A DNA stretch of 64,000 nucleotides from Paenibacillus piri. Its GTDB lineage: Bacteria > Bacillota > Bacilli > Paenibacillales > NBRC-103111. Positions 25,694-34,304 of the stretch are shown here, one piece after another. The notes under the pieces are model-generated. The model searched no databases. It saw only the letters and a program-made list of their open reading frames with translations, and had not been told where the DNA came from. The position numbers were made by a program, and so were the translations under genes. The number at the start of each line of letters is the position of its first letter. Positions within the stretch are counted from its first letter, which is position 1. Location of the stretch: NCBI RefSeq assembly GCF_004354045.1, contig NZ_SMRT01000012.1:1-64000 (forward strand), in the 5' to 3' direction.

Positions 25694-25764
25694 GTATAGC
25701 TCTTGTACTTGTGAAATGCAATCACAAACTTGCAAAATGCAATCACAAATTGTATAATCAAATC
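25694..25764. promoter_or_regulatory. overlapping divergent promoters with HxlR operator repeats
   Basis: Plus strand: TTGCAA (25730) and TATAAT (25753-25758), 17-base spacer; ATG follows only six bases later. Minus strand: TTGCAT and TATACT (25694-25699), 17-base spacer. Between them TTGTGA-N7-TCACAA (25709-25727) is an inverted repeat, and ATGCAATCACAAA occurs twice (25716 and 25737). Confidence 0.7.
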
Positions 25765-26175
25765 ATGAAAAAGCGAACCTCAACCGTTTGTCCAATTGTA
25801 TATGCGCTTGACATCTGGGGAGACTCCTGGAGCCTGGTTATCCTTCGCGATGTGCTTATCCACAACAAGCGATATTACCGCGAGTTTCTTGCTTCACGTG
25901 AACGTATCTCAACCAATATATTGAGCGCACGGCTACAGTCACTCGTTGAAGCGGGCCTTCTTGTCAAGATAGAAGGTGATACAAACCGCGCACAAACGAT
26001 GTACCGACCAACACAAAAAGCTCTTGATCTGTTTCCGGTCGTATTTGCCATTATGCACTGGGGCCTTAAATACAACCCAAATACCGATATGAGTATACCG
26101 ATTATGCAGGAACTGATAACCGACGAGAATGGGCTGGGGCAACGCCTATTGCGAAATTTTGACGATATTAAATGA
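25765..26175 (+). CDS. HxlR-family transcriptional regulator
   Basis: A 136-residue winged-helix protein from ATG 25765. CPIVYALDIWGDSWSLVILRD is the HxlR start with the key Cys in C-P-I; YYREFLASRERISTNILSARL is the recognition region; LVKIEGDTNRAQTMYRPT is the wing. Many family members sense electrophiles or oxidants through that Cys. The upstream in-frame ATG at 25711 lies in the promoter and is rejected. The start lies at the expected transcription start, so the mRNA is probably leaderless. Confidence 0.88.
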   Translation: MKKRTSTVCPIVYALDIWGDSWSLVILRDVLIHNKRYYREFLASRERISTNILSARLQSLVEAGLLVKIEGDTNRAQTMYRPTQKALDLFPVVFAIMHWGLKYNPNTDMSIPIMQELITDENGLGQRLLRNFDDIK

Positions 26176-26260
26176 AAACCAAAACTTATTCGATTTCGGG
26201 GCCAATAAATGCTATGAAAGGTGCCTAACAAAGTTTTGGGGCAGTGAAACCGACCACGGC

Positions 26261-26436
26261 GGTAGAGCGCATCGCTGGCAGCGATGAAGTCAGGGGTACG
26301 ATCCCCTGACGTAGGGGGCAGACCGTGCGGAGGGAGCGAAGCGAGTGAGCACGGCATGGAAATCTACCGCTAAGATCGTCATCGTCGAGTAAGCTTCGTC
26401 AGCAAGTTGGGTCAGGATATCCATATCCCCCTAGGC
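26261..26436. repeat. tRNA-Ala fragment fused to a shortened repeat unit, copy C
   Basis: GGTAGAGCGC to GGGGTACGATCCC, then directly into CTGACGTAGGGGGCAGACCG and the rest of the unit, ending CCCCCTAGGC. The unit's terminator and inverted acceptor part are missing, which fits a deletion between repeated CCCCTGAC-like stretches. Confidence 0.7.
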
Positions 26437-26650
26437 ATACAATAAAAGCAAACGGCAGAGATGCCGTTTTTTGTTTTTTAATAAATAATTGTTGAAGGCG
26501 CCATAATTTTTTGCACCTTCAACAATTATTTTCAAGGAATTTTAGGTTGGTGTTGCGTAAACAAGCCTCGAAGCAGACGAATTTGGTTAACATGCTGTAT
26601 GATTGGCATAAATGTTGGTTTGATTACAGGTTTGCTTGGAGTACGTATAA

Positions 26651-26665
26651 TGAGTGATTAACTCA
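26651..26665. promoter_or_regulatory. TetR-type operator
   Basis: TGAGT-GATTA-ACTCA upstream of the hydrolase remnant and its regulator. This is the usual shape for the TetR group found next to such hydrolases. Confidence 0.5.
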
Positions 26666-26759
26666 CTTATTAAACATACAAGAGGTGAGGATAAATGTTC
26701 ATGAGCAAAAATAACATCTTGCCTGACCTAATTCTGCGGAAACTCAACCAACGAAAGAA

Positions 26760-27119
26760 CTACCGAATTCTTCAAATGAATACACCGAACAGTATCGTCG
26801 TCGAATAGGTGATATCATCGACATTTTTAAGGGTATGCATGTTTCTTTGGATCACCTGTTTGACGAACTGATGACCTTTGATTTCGCTAAGCTGGGGCTG
26901 AGATTTGAATTGCCGTTTTTCGTTTTCCATGGAGATGCCGATATTATCACCCCTCCTGCAACGGCTAAAGCGTTCTTCGACGAAATCGAAGCTCCTCGAA
27001 AACATTTTGCGCTGATCAAAAATGCCGGACATCTGGCATGTTTTGCCCGGCCCGATCAGTTTCTCAGTGAATTGATCGAGAGAGTTCGTCCTCTAGCCCT
27101 CGCGCCAAGTTCCCTTTGA
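26760..27119 (+). pseudogene. alpha/beta hydrolase (proline iminopeptidase-like), C-terminal remnant
   Basis: Only the C-terminal third is left: EYTEQYRRRIGDIIDIFKGM, MTFDFAKLGLRFELPFFVFH and GDADIITPPATAKAFFDEIEA (catalytic Asp in D-A-D), NAGHLACFARPDQF (catalytic His). The nucleophile Ser half is missing. A separate short frame from ATG 26695, with GAGGTGAGG and an operator upstream, runs only to a TAG at 26806. The internal ATG at 26835 would give 94 residues without the active site. A deletion is the likely cause. Confidence 0.75.
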
Positions 27120-27186
27120 TGGAATCCAATCATTTATTCATGATACAATGAATTCAATAACCCATACGATCGGAGATTGAAGTTCA

Positions 27187-27777
27187 TTGTCCCCATTAAA
27201 TAAGCAGCAATTGGAGCAAATTCGTGACGAGCGCAAAGAACAAATTAAACAAGCGGCGCTAAAAGTATTTGCCACTCGCGGATTTGCCGGAACAAAAACG
27301 AGCACCATTGCTTCCGCAGCTGGTATTAGTGAAGGTTTAATCTATCGATACTTTAAATCGAAAGACGAATTATTCACCGAAATCGTTGTCGAGTTGATGG
27401 AAGAAGCGGGAAAGGAAATCGGGCACATTCAACTTTCCTCCCAACCACCCTCTGACTTAATTAGAACGTTGACTGAAAGCATGCTAGAAGAGAACAACAA
27501 GTACGCTTTCAGGCTGATTTTGCAAGCCAGGAAAGCGGAGAAAGTTCCGGAGCAGGTCGGTCATATCCTTGAACGATATGCGGAAAGCAATCTGATCGAG
27601 CGGTTAGTTCCCGTCATTGTCAAGGGACAGCAGGCAGGACAATTCTTTGAAGGAGACCCTCGGCAGTTGCTTTCATGGTACTTTTCCGTTGTGAACAGCC
27701 TCATTTTGCAGGAACTGGGAACAGAAGAATACGGGATGCCAAGCGCAGATGTCTTAATGCGTATTCTGGCAAGGTAA
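27187..27777 (+). CDS. TetR/AcrR-family transcriptional regulator
   Basis: A 196-residue regulator from TTG 27187 with GGAG upstream. The HTH is IKQAALKVFATRGFAGTKTSTIASAAGISEGLIYRYFKSKDELF (residues 20-65). The C-terminal ligand domain includes ESMLEENNKYAFRLILQARK and DPRQLLSWYFSVVNSLIL. It follows the hydrolase remnant that it probably repressed, with an ATTCAT/ATGAAT repeat in front of its start as a possible self-control site. Confidence 0.88.
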   Translation: MSPLNKQQLEQIRDERKEQIKQAALKVFATRGFAGTKTSTIASAAGISEGLIYRYFKSKDELFTEIVVELMEEAGKEIGHIQLSSQPPSDLIRTLTESMLEENNKYAFRLILQARKAEKVPEQVGHILERYAESNLIERLVPVIVKGQQAGQFFEGDPRQLLSWYFSVVNSLILQELGTEEYGMPSADVLMRILAR

Positions 27778-27820
27778 GTACATCCCTCAATGTCTTGGGG
27801 GCTGTGAAACTGACCACGGT

Positions 27821-27880
27821 GGGAGAAGCGAATCGCTGGCAGCGATGAGGCCAGGGGTTCGTTCCCGCTAAGGTCCACCA
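27821..27880 (+). repeat. tRNA-Ala-like fragment, copy D, near the tyrosine integrase
   Basis: GGGAGAAGCGAATCGCTGGC, AGCGATGAGGCCAGGGGTTC and an end in CCACCA: the anticodon arm (GGC) is kept and the T arm is diverged. The shared flank GCTGTGAAACTGACCAC precedes it. It lies 230 bases past the integrase stop, where an att site is expected. Confidence 0.65.
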
Positions 27881-28108
27881 TACAAAAACATTGTAGCACC
27901 GGGGTTTCCCGGTGTTTTTTGTTTTTTTGAAGAACTACTGAATTACAAAGATTGACGTTGTGGTCACATGTTTGGTCACACTTGAATTTATTTGGGCTCA
28001 ATTTTGCTTATAATCGATGTTTTGCGACTCTGCTCTACACACGATAAGTATCGATGCTAAAAAAAATGCTCATAAGGGAATCCAATGAAATGAGCAATTT
28101 TTAATCCA
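27881..28108. other. short intergenic region between copy D and integrase
   Basis: A terminator-like CACCGGGGTTTCCCGGTG stem with T run (27897-27927) follows copy D. Then direct GGTCACA repeats (27961 and 27973), possibly integrase arm sites. Confidence 0.5.
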
Positions 28109-28660
28109 TCAAGCGAACAACATATCGCCATATTGTTTAGCGGTTTCTTTATGAACAGATGGCAAGACATGAGAATACACGTCTAGTGTAACTCTCACGT
28201 CTGAATGCCCTAAAATTTCTTTTACAATTTTTGGATTTGTATTAGAACTCAGCAAGAGCGAGGCTGCAGTGTGGCGAAGATCGTGAAAACGTATCTTTTT
28301 AACGGATGCCTCCTCCATTAACAGGTAGAACTCACGTAGCAAATTGCGCGGGTTTATCGGCTTCCCCAATTTTGTACAAATGACAAGATCGAAATCGGCA
28401 TAATCGTCTCCCGCGGCTAGCTTTTCTTCTTCTATTTTAACTTGATGTGCGTTAAGTTGCTGTAAAACTTCTTCTGCAAGCGAAATCGTTCGCGTGCTTG
28501 ATTTTGTTTTGGTGTCTTGATAAATCTGTTTTCCGTCATGACTGAGCGTTTGTCGAACATGCAGTACTCCTTTTTCGAAATCTAAATCCTTCCATCTATC
28601 TGCCAATACTCGGCACTTGAACTTTCCTTTTTCATTTAAATGGTGGGAGTTAGCAGCCAA
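28109..28660 (-). pseudogene. tyrosine recombinase (phage/ICE integrase), C-terminal catalytic part
   Basis: 184 residues of a tyrosine integrase: SSTRTISLAEEVLQQL, then FHDLRHTAASLLLSSNTNPK (H-x-L-R), ILGHSDVRVTLDVYSH (H and the Tyr nucleophile). The arm-binding and core-binding N-terminal domains and the first catalytic Arg region (usually TGxRxGE) are missing. The gene was cut, and its present start is fused to unrelated sequence. It probably served the element that used the tRNA-Ala end at 27821. Confidence 0.85.
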
Positions 28661-28677
28661 CTTTTTTATCCTTTTTT

Positions 28678-28980
28678 CTAAGTAATATTTCTTAAAGTGC
28701 TTGTATCAGCATTGTCATTGGTTTTGTTGCATTTTGATGGTGGAATGATTGAATCTCCCCCGTTATTTCTGATCGTTTCTACAATTAGCTGTCTAAGGTC
28801 ATCAGGAGAAAGTATTGTAAGAACTGCATTTTTGTCATTCATGGAAGATTCTTGTTTTTCGATATTGATAATCAATGTTTCCAGCGATGTATCAAGCCCA
28901 CCTGCGATCTTCTCTAGAGTTTTGATTGTCGGATTTTTTTCGCCGCGCTCCACCTGCCCCAAAAAGTGTCCTTTTGCCAT
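28678..28980 (-). pseudogene. XRE-family regulator, N-terminus lost
   Basis: FLGQVERGEKNPTIKTLEKIAGGLDTSLETLI is the second half of a Cro/CI-type helix-turn-helix; the first two helices are missing because the transposon sequence begins just upstream. The ~60-residue tail is polar with no known domain. In ICEs and phages an XRE regulator commonly sits near the integrase, which agrees with its neighbour. Confidence 0.75.
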
Positions 28981-28984
28981 GCCT

Positions 28985-30045
28985 TGCTTTTTTCACGATG
29001 GTAGGTACTGTATTTGACAACGGCCTCGACTTCGTTTTGCTCTAAATAGTTATAATTCTCTTCGCCGCCGTATCCCGCGTCAGCGATGACAGTGCTTGGC
29101 AGCTTGCCCAGTTGAGATTTTACTTTTTCCAGATGAGGGATGAGACAACGCGTATCTGTAGGCCGCTGGTGTACGCTGTAGCCGAGGATGAATTGATTTT
29201 CGGTGCCAATCTGTACATTGTAACCCGGCTTGAGCTGACCGTTTCGCATGTGGTCCTCTTTCATCCGCATGAACGTTGCGTCGTTGTCGGTCTTGCTGTA
29301 GCTGTTCCGATTTCCCAAAATCTCTTCTTGGGATTCATACTTTCGGAGGCGAGGGAGGAAGTCTTTTCGGAGCGTACGCACCGCCTTCTTCAGCGGTTTG
29401 TCCTTTGAGCTTTTCTTGCAGTCGTTCTTCCAGTTGCTTGACTGCGTTCTCCAACTTTTCACTTGTGATTTCCGAGGATTCGCCAAGCTCGAAGAGATCT
29501 TGACCGCCATGTGACCGTTCTTCTTGTTTTTCGGCTTCTTCGATGGTGGCAAACAGCGTCTGCACCTTCTCTTGCAGCTTTGCCTTATGCTTTACAACCG
29601 CTTTACCCCAAACAAACGTATATCGATTGGCATTGGCTTCGATCTTCGTACCATCGACAAAGTAGTGCTCAAGTTGAACGTATTTCTCATCCGCTAGAAA
29701 TTGAAGAACTGCGGTAAACACGGTCTCCAATACGGCTTTCATCCGTTCGGAACGAAAGCGGTTGATCGTACGGAAGTCCGGGCGCTGTCTACCCGCGATC
29801 CACATGAACATGACGTTCTCACGAACGGCCTTGGCGATCTGACGGGAAGAATAGATCCGCTGTGTGTAGGCGTAGATAATGACTTTGGTAAGCATCTTAG
29901 GGTGATAGCTGTCTCGTCCACCTCCGGAGTAAGCAGCGTCAAAGATAGCGTCATCCAGACGGTCCACTGCTGAATTAACGACGCGAATGAGGTGATTTTG
30001 AGGAATGTCTTCCTCCAGATCCATTGGCAGTGTAAGTTGGTTCAT
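28985..30045 (-). pseudogene. IS1182-family transposase, frameshifted and truncated
   Basis: The 5' part (from about ATG 30045: MNQLTLPMDLEEDIPQNHLI) has the IS1182 N-terminal domain and AAYSGGGRDSYHPKMLTKVI, FRTINRFR, HYFVDGTKIEANANRY (D in VDGTK). Near 29375 the frame shifts: the continuation KAVRTLRKDFLPRLRKYESQ, NGQLKPGYNVQIGTENQFI and PSTVIADAGYGGEENYNYLE (D) is in another frame. It ends after AWQKD at 28985, where it runs into the XRE gene, so the C-terminal part and one IS end are gone. Confidence 0.88.
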
Positions 30046-30149
30046 GGTATATTGAATGTACAAAGAAACCGTCTCCTTTGAAGTGGTTGGGTGGTACCTC
30101 CATTTTACCAAAGAACGGTTTCTTTTTGTTTTACAAAATTAAAAAAGAA

Positions 30150-30186
30150 GGTGTCCCTCAGCCATTTTCATGGCTTTTGGGACACC
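30150..30186. repeat. outer end of the IS1182 element (hairpin)
   Basis: GGTGTCCC...GGGACACC with an inner GCCAT / ATGGC stem. IS1182-type elements end in GGTGTCCC-like sequence; it can also act as terminator for the lipoprotein gene. Confidence 0.6.
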
Positions 30187-30210
30187 CTCTTTCGGAATCC
30201 ATACTTATAC

Positions 30211-30933
30211 TTATTGAATTGAGATCGAAGCAATGCTGCCGTTGGTCTTGAAATCCGACGTGTAGGCGATGGTTGCCGTTGCGGTGATAGCTCCATTCGG
30301 TCCCGTAATCTTTATCGTTGGCGCTGAAGAATAGCCGGAGCCTGCATTGGTTATCGTGACCCCGGTCAAGACACCATCCTTGATCGTTGGGGTCAGCACA
30401 GCAGGAGTTCTGATCCACACTTCGCCTTTGACTTCGCTGTAGCGGTAGTAGTCGGATACTTCATCCAGGCGTTCGTTGGTGATGCCATAGGGCTGTAGTA
30501 CCTTCATCAAAGCGGCTTTGTTTGATTGCGCTTGTTCCGATGTGGGGCCGGAGCTTCCGGCGCCTGCAGGTGTTACGCCACTGAAGGCTTGCCGGAATAC
30601 GTCGGCTGGGACGCCGAGCGCGGCTGCAATGAGCACGGTCGGTCTGCCATGGTCCTGCGCGTCCGTATTATAGCCTCCGGAGATAACGATGGTATACCCA
30701 TTCTGATCGGTTACGCTGCTGTTGCCGGCTTCGGTTGCGACGCCTGAGGGTGGCTGCGAATCTGCACGAGCCGGGTCCGGTTTCTTATTCGGTTTCTTTT
30801 GGGGATGATCTTGAACGGTTGCCGCTTCCGCGCTGGTCTTGGGCCCGGATTGGGTGTCGCAAGCGGATGCCAGCGATACATCGACGATGCTGCAAGCGAA
30901 CAGTAGAGACAGGAAGACAATGAATCTTTTCAT
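30211..30933 (-). CDS. secreted lipoprotein of unknown function
   Basis: A 240-residue protein with a signal peptide (MKRFIVFLSLLFACSIVDVS) and LASAC lipobox (Cys 25), a Pro/Lys-rich linker (residues 40-70) and a compact domain: NGYTIVISGGYNTDAQDHGR, LIAAALGVPADVFRQAFSGV, and beta-rich GVTITNAGSGYSSAPTIKITG repeats near the end, as in surface proteins of Gram-positives. It lies downstream of a sensor kinase-response regulator pair, and the regulator's probable box lies before it. The end of an IS lies 25 bases past its stop. Confidence 0.75.
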   Translation of the reverse strand: MKRFIVFLSLLFACSIVDVSLASACDTQSGPKTSAEAATVQDHPQKKPNKKPDPARADSQPPSGVATEAGNSSVTDQNGYTIVISGGYNTDAQDHGRPTVLIAAALGVPADVFRQAFSGVTPAGAGSSGPTSEQAQSNKAALMKVLQPYGITNERLDEVSDYYRYSEVKGEVWIRTPAVLTPTIKDGVLTGVTITNAGSGYSSAPTIKITGPNGAITATATIAYTSDFKTNGSIASISIQ

Positions 30934-30991
30934 TTTTGTTCTCCTCTCACATTTGGAATAATGGTGCTAGAGATAGATTAATACACAAATG

Positions 30992-31008
30992 TGTCAGGAG
31001 AACGTCAC
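30992..31008 (+). promoter_or_regulatory. response-regulator box before the lipoprotein gene
   Basis: TGTCAG-N5-CGTCAC, two half-sites 11 bases apart. It matches the pair at 33221-33257 in front of the regulator gene. Confidence 0.55.
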
Positions 31009-31039
31009 GACGCGATTCGTCCGCAAAAAAAATCAATGC

Positions 31040-32458
31040 CTAATGCTGCTTGGGCAGCAATAGCTGGAACGCGGTGCCCTGAGGAGAACTGTTGATTAGA
31101 TTAAGCTGGCCTTTCATCGCAACAGCCAACATCCGGCTATAGGTCAGGCCAAGTCCAAGGCCGCTAACGGACAACTTCTTGCGCTCACCCCGGAAGTATT
31201 TCTCGAAAATATGAGCTTGCTCGGCTTCCGGTATGCCGGGACCGTCATCTCGAACGATAACCTCATAAGTTTGATCCGTATATTCCGATAGCGTTATGCC
31301 AATATGTCCCCGACCTTGAAACGCCTGTTTGCTATTGTTCAGCAAATTCACCACAATCTGCTGAGTGCGGCTGGCATCCCCCATGCACATAAAAGTCCGA
31401 TTGGGAATATCGACCGTGATCTCTATCCCCTCCTCCTGATAGAGCTGCCCCCACTGATATACGATTTCGCTCAAAAGCTTGCCAAAATCAATCGAATCCT
31501 GTCGAACTTTGATTATGCCCGAAGCAAAAGAATTAAAGTCCAGCAGGTCGGTGACCATATGCTGGAGCCTGCGCGTCTGCTCAAGGGAGATGTCCAGAAA
31601 CTCCTCCGCCTCGCCTTCCGTAACGACCTGATCACGAACCGCGCGGATCAAGCCATGAATGGAGGCGACAGGTGTCTTCAGCTCATGGCTAACGCCCGCC
31701 AGCAATTCCGTGCGAAGCTCTTCCAGCTGTGCCAGACGCGAAGCCATCGTCTTGAAGGACAAGAGGAGATCGTGAACTTCCTTCTCCTTCACATTCACCG
31801 GGACGGTTACATTGTAATCGCCGGATTTTATCTTGTAGAGCGCTTCCGATAGCTGGATGATCGGTTTTCTTAAATTCCGCGAAAGGAAGTAGATGATCGT
31901 CCAGCCGAGCAAACCCGCACAGAAGAGCAGAGAGATCGTCAGGATGTAGTTATGATTGACATTGGTGAGTTCATCATAGCTGTAAGCAATGACGACCGAG
32001 CCGATCGGGGAATGATAGTCCATCATGGGTGCCATCAGGATGAAATCATCCCCGATTCTCGCTGTGCGGAGACGGTCGGTCAGTTCCGGCTTCGAATCGA
32101 TATTCGGCGAGGAACGGCCGGGGGGGCGCGGAGGCGCTTTTTTGACAAAAACGGGGGTCCCGCCGCGATCGAACACGATTAAAGCGAATTGTCCGGGAAT
32201 GAAGTATTCTCGCTGCGTATGGTCAATCCATTCATAGAAATCGCCCGGGATGACGATGTTGTTATGACCGTCGGTCACATATCGGGCTGCCGCTTGGGAA
32301 AATTCCTGGAGAGAATGCTTACGTTCATTGATAGTCTCCTGACGGATCCAGAAAATAGACACAAGTCCGATGATAAACAATCCTAAGAAAAGAGTAAGTA
32401 CATAACGGAACGTCCAACGACTAAGCAGCGTCTGACGTCTAATCAGATGTGTTTGCAT
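31040..32458 (-). CDS. sensor histidine kinase
   Basis: I chose ATG 32458 (protein start MQTHLIRRQTLLSRW), which overlaps the regulator gene by 20 bases; the longer in-frame form runs through it. Order: a TM helix (15-40), an extracytoplasmic sensor (about 40-180), a second TM (LTISLLFCAGLLGWTIIYF), HAMP (RKPIIQLSEALYKIKSGDYN), HisKA (LLAGVSHELKTPVASIHGLI, His), and an HATPase with NLLNNSKQAF (N), DDGPGIP (G1) and GLGLGL (G2). It phosphorylates the regulator encoded just before it. Signal unknown. Confidence 0.92.
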   Translation of the reverse strand: MQTHLIRRQTLLSRWTFRYVLTLFLGLFIIGLVSIFWIRQETINERKHSLQEFSQAAARYVTDGHNNIVIPGDFYEWIDHTQREYFIPGQFALIVFDRGGTPVFVKKAPPRPPGRSSPNIDSKPELTDRLRTARIGDDFILMAPMMDYHSPIGSVVIAYSYDELTNVNHNYILTISLLFCAGLLGWTIIYFLSRNLRKPIIQLSEALYKIKSGDYNVTVPVNVKEKEVHDLLLSFKTMASRLAQLEELRTELLAGVSHELKTPVASIHGLIRAVRDQVVTEGEAEEFLDISLEQTRRLQHMVTDLLDFNSFASGIIKVRQDSIDFGKLLSEIVYQWGQLYQEEGIEITVDIPNRTFMCMGDASRTQQIVVNLLNNSKQAFQGRGHIGITLSEYTDQTYEVIVRDDGPGIPEAEQAHIFEKYFRGERKKLSVSGLGLGLTYSRMLAVAMKGQLNLINSSPQGTAFQLLLPKQH

Positions 32459-33128
32459 AAAGCTGATACCCCGTCCCACGTAACGTTCGGATTTCCCCTT
32501 CTTCCGGCGGCCAGTGAAGAAGCAGCTTCCGCAGGCGTTTGATAGCGAGATCCACGGCCCGGTCGCTGCCTTCATAATCGATGCCCCATACCTTCTCGAT
32601 CAATTGCTCCCGATTGAAAATCTGGTTCGGATGCTCCGCGAGGAACAGGAGAAGCGATAAATCGCGGGGCGTAATCGACAAGGCAGCCCCGTTCAGGAAG
32701 ACGCTGCGGGACTTGAAGTCGATTCGGAAGCTCCCGTAGGTAACTTGATCTGAACTGACCAGAGACTGGGGCGGACGTCTAAGCACAGCATGAATTCTGG
32801 CGATCACTTCGTCTGGCTCGAAGGGCTTCGTTATGTAGTCGTCCGCCCCCTCGTTCAGTCCCATAATTCTGTCGCCGACATCGCCCCTGGCTGTCAGCAT
32901 GATGACGGGACAAGCGCTTTTGCGACGGATATGCTGCAAGACTTCCCAGCCGTTCATTCCAGGGAGTAGCACGTCAAGAATGACAAGCGCGGGTTGTGCC
33001 GAATGGAAAGACTCCACGGCTTGACTACCGTTCCGACAGATGAGGCAATCAAATCCGGCCTTGCGGATATACGCTGCGAGAACCCTGGCAATTGCGGCCT
33101 CGTCTTCTACGATCATAATCGTTTTCAT
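32439..33128 (-). CDS. OmpR-family response regulator
   Basis: A 229-residue regulator starting MKTIMIVEDEAAIARVLA at ATG 33128, after GGGGGATACGG. The receiver has the acidic pocket EDE, phospho-Asp in LVILDVLLPGMNGW, Thr in IMLTARG and Lys in YITKPFE. The C-terminal winged helix is FRIDFKSRSVFLNGAALSIT, then DRAVDLAIKRLRKLL and TLRGTGYQL. It overlaps the kinase gene. Direct repeats TGTCAG-N5-TGTCAG in front of it and the lipoprotein gene mark its likely targets. Confidence 0.93.
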   Translation of the reverse strand: MKTIMIVEDEAAIARVLAAYIRKAGFDCLICRNGSQAVESFHSAQPALVILDVLLPGMNGWEVLQHIRRKSACPVIMLTARGDVGDRIMGLNEGADDYITKPFEPDEVIARIHAVLRRPPQSLVSSDQVTYGSFRIDFKSRSVFLNGAALSITPRDLSLLLFLAEHPNQIFNREQLIEKVWGIDYEGSDRAVDLAIKRLRKLLLHWPPEEGEIRTLRGTGYQLYANTSD

Positions 33129-33220
33129 TCCGTATCCCCCGATACAGCGGTTCATTGTCTTTAGATGAATTATACAATATATAACTGGACGATTCTCATT
33201 ATTATTATTATCGAAGAATG

Positions 33221-33257
33221 TGTCAGCCGGATGTCAGCAGCCGACATCTTCCTGACA
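33221..33257. promoter_or_regulatory. two response-regulator boxes, opposite orientation
   Basis: TGTCAG at 33221 and 33232 on the plus strand (11-base step); CCGACA 33241 and CTGACA 33252, i.e. TGTCAG then TGTCGG on the minus strand, same step. A larger inverted repeat (AATGTGTCAG / CTGACACATT) spans both. OmpR/PhoB regulators bind 11-base-spaced direct repeats. Confidence 0.65.
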
Positions 33258-33490
33258 CATTTCGATATTACAATGATTTGAGTACATTCCCGTCGGTAAC
33301 ACCTAATGGCATTTTCCAAAGGTAGCCAAAGATCGTAAACACCTAATATTTCGTCCCTGCGGGTCACTCCCCTGCTTCACTTGGGCTGCGTCCTCCACCT
33401 GGGCAAGAACATTCAATTTCCAAGGTACAAAAATCATAATAGCAACCCCAAAATTCAGGAGCTGCTCTTAGCATACAAGGAGGTGTAGGA
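33258..33490 (+). other. intergenic region
   Basis: Upstream sequence for the small ORF at 33491 and no gene seen. ACACCTAAT occurs twice (33299 and 33340). Confidence 0.4.
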
Positions 33491-33652
33491 ATGCGAAAGG
33501 TGATCGTAACAGAATTCATTATCGGAGAAATCTTAGCTGAAGATGTCTATAACAAGCAGGGTATGCTTCTATTGAAAGCAGGGAATAGGGTAACCCAATC
33601 TTTTGTAAACCGTCTGAAACAACAAAAGATTGTGTCCATAAGGATTAAGTGA
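33491..33652 (+). CDS. small protein resembling the N-terminus of HD-GYP-type proteins
   Basis: A 53-residue ORF with AAGGAGG upstream of ATG 33491. The pattern EIIGEILAEDVYNKQGMLLL-like (here FIIGEILAEDVYNKQGMLLL) then KAGNRVTQSFVNRLKQQKIV is the N-terminal segment found before HD-GYP domains. Here a stop follows at once, so it is either a free-standing copy or what is left of a c-di-GMP phosphodiesterase gene. Confidence 0.6.
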   Translation: MRKVIVTEFIIGEILAEDVYNKQGMLLLKAGNRVTQSFVNRLKQQKIVSIRIK

Positions 33653-33788
33653 ACGATTTAAAACCACAGATTTATTTATAAATTTCGATTCATTTTACCT
33701 CAGTTTACTTTGATATTTTATATTCGTATTTGACTTTGGATTTATTCGGCAGATGGCATAGATTGTAAAAAGTAAGGAGAATTCCACG

Positions 33789-33833
33789 ATGGAAAAAGAG
33801 TATAAGGAGCCGCAAATCGAGATTGAGCGGTGA
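33789..33833 (+). CDS. very short ORF (14 residues) with a good ribosome binding site
   Basis: AAGGAG at 33774 lies nine bases before ATG. The peptide MEKEYKEPQIEIER looks like the first residues of short precursor peptides of Firmicutes (the KEY-x-x-P-x-I/L-E start, also seen in lasso-type leaders). A stop ends it. It could be a degraded precursor gene or chance. Confidence 0.25.
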   Translation: MEKEYKEPQIEIER

Positions 33834-33989
33834 TGGTTTCCGTTAAATTCAATCAAGCCATTACCGTCCTGATGGTTTTTCTTAGAAAACATATTTTTTG
33901 TTTATCGCATTTTTATTGCTAGTCAGTGTATGTCAAGCTATGCAAATGACGATGCCAGGAATTTGAGAGTAGGAGAGGATGATTACAAA

Positions 33990-34247
33990 ATGGACAAGAA
34001 ATACACGAAGAACAGAATAACCGCAACGCCGATGAGTTTCCTGCTCGTTTTCCTGCCTGTGATTCAGTTCGTTATGGGGGGCATTGCCTTTGCGGCAAAC
34101 GAGATTTGGACGGACATCACCGGTACGGGTAATTTTAACTCACCGCGTGGTATAGCGGTAGACAGTTCCGACGATGTGTATGTGGCGGATACTTATAATA
34201 ACAAGGATAATCTCTTTTCAAATATCTGCAAGTATAAATTCGGATAG
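33990..34247 (+). pseudogene. NHL-repeat surface protein, truncated after the first repeat
   Basis: ATG 33990 follows GGAGAGG. The 85-residue product has a signal peptide (MSFLLVFLPVIQFVMGGIAFAA) and one NHL repeat (TGTGNFNSPRGIAVDSSDDV, then YVADTYNNK), then leaves the family and stops. Full proteins have several NHL repeats and usually SLH domains at the end, and two SLH fragments follow, so this is the front of a broken gene. Confidence 0.7.
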
Positions 34248-34304
34248 GTGATCCTAGCAAAGCTGTTTACGCTTGGGTACTTGAACGAAAGGAGTTCGAA
34301 TAGG

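Larger units (their letters stand above)
26176..26694 (+). other. intergenic region with tRNA-derived repeat copy C
   Basis: Holds copy C (26261-26436), a short terminator-like stem near 26445-26470 (CGGCAGAGATGCCG then T run), and an AACAATTATT repeat around 26487/26523. Confidence 0.5.

Noticed and set aside
25338..25757. 139-residue plus-strand ORF
   Set aside because: Antisense of the SRPBCC gene and of the divergent promoter.
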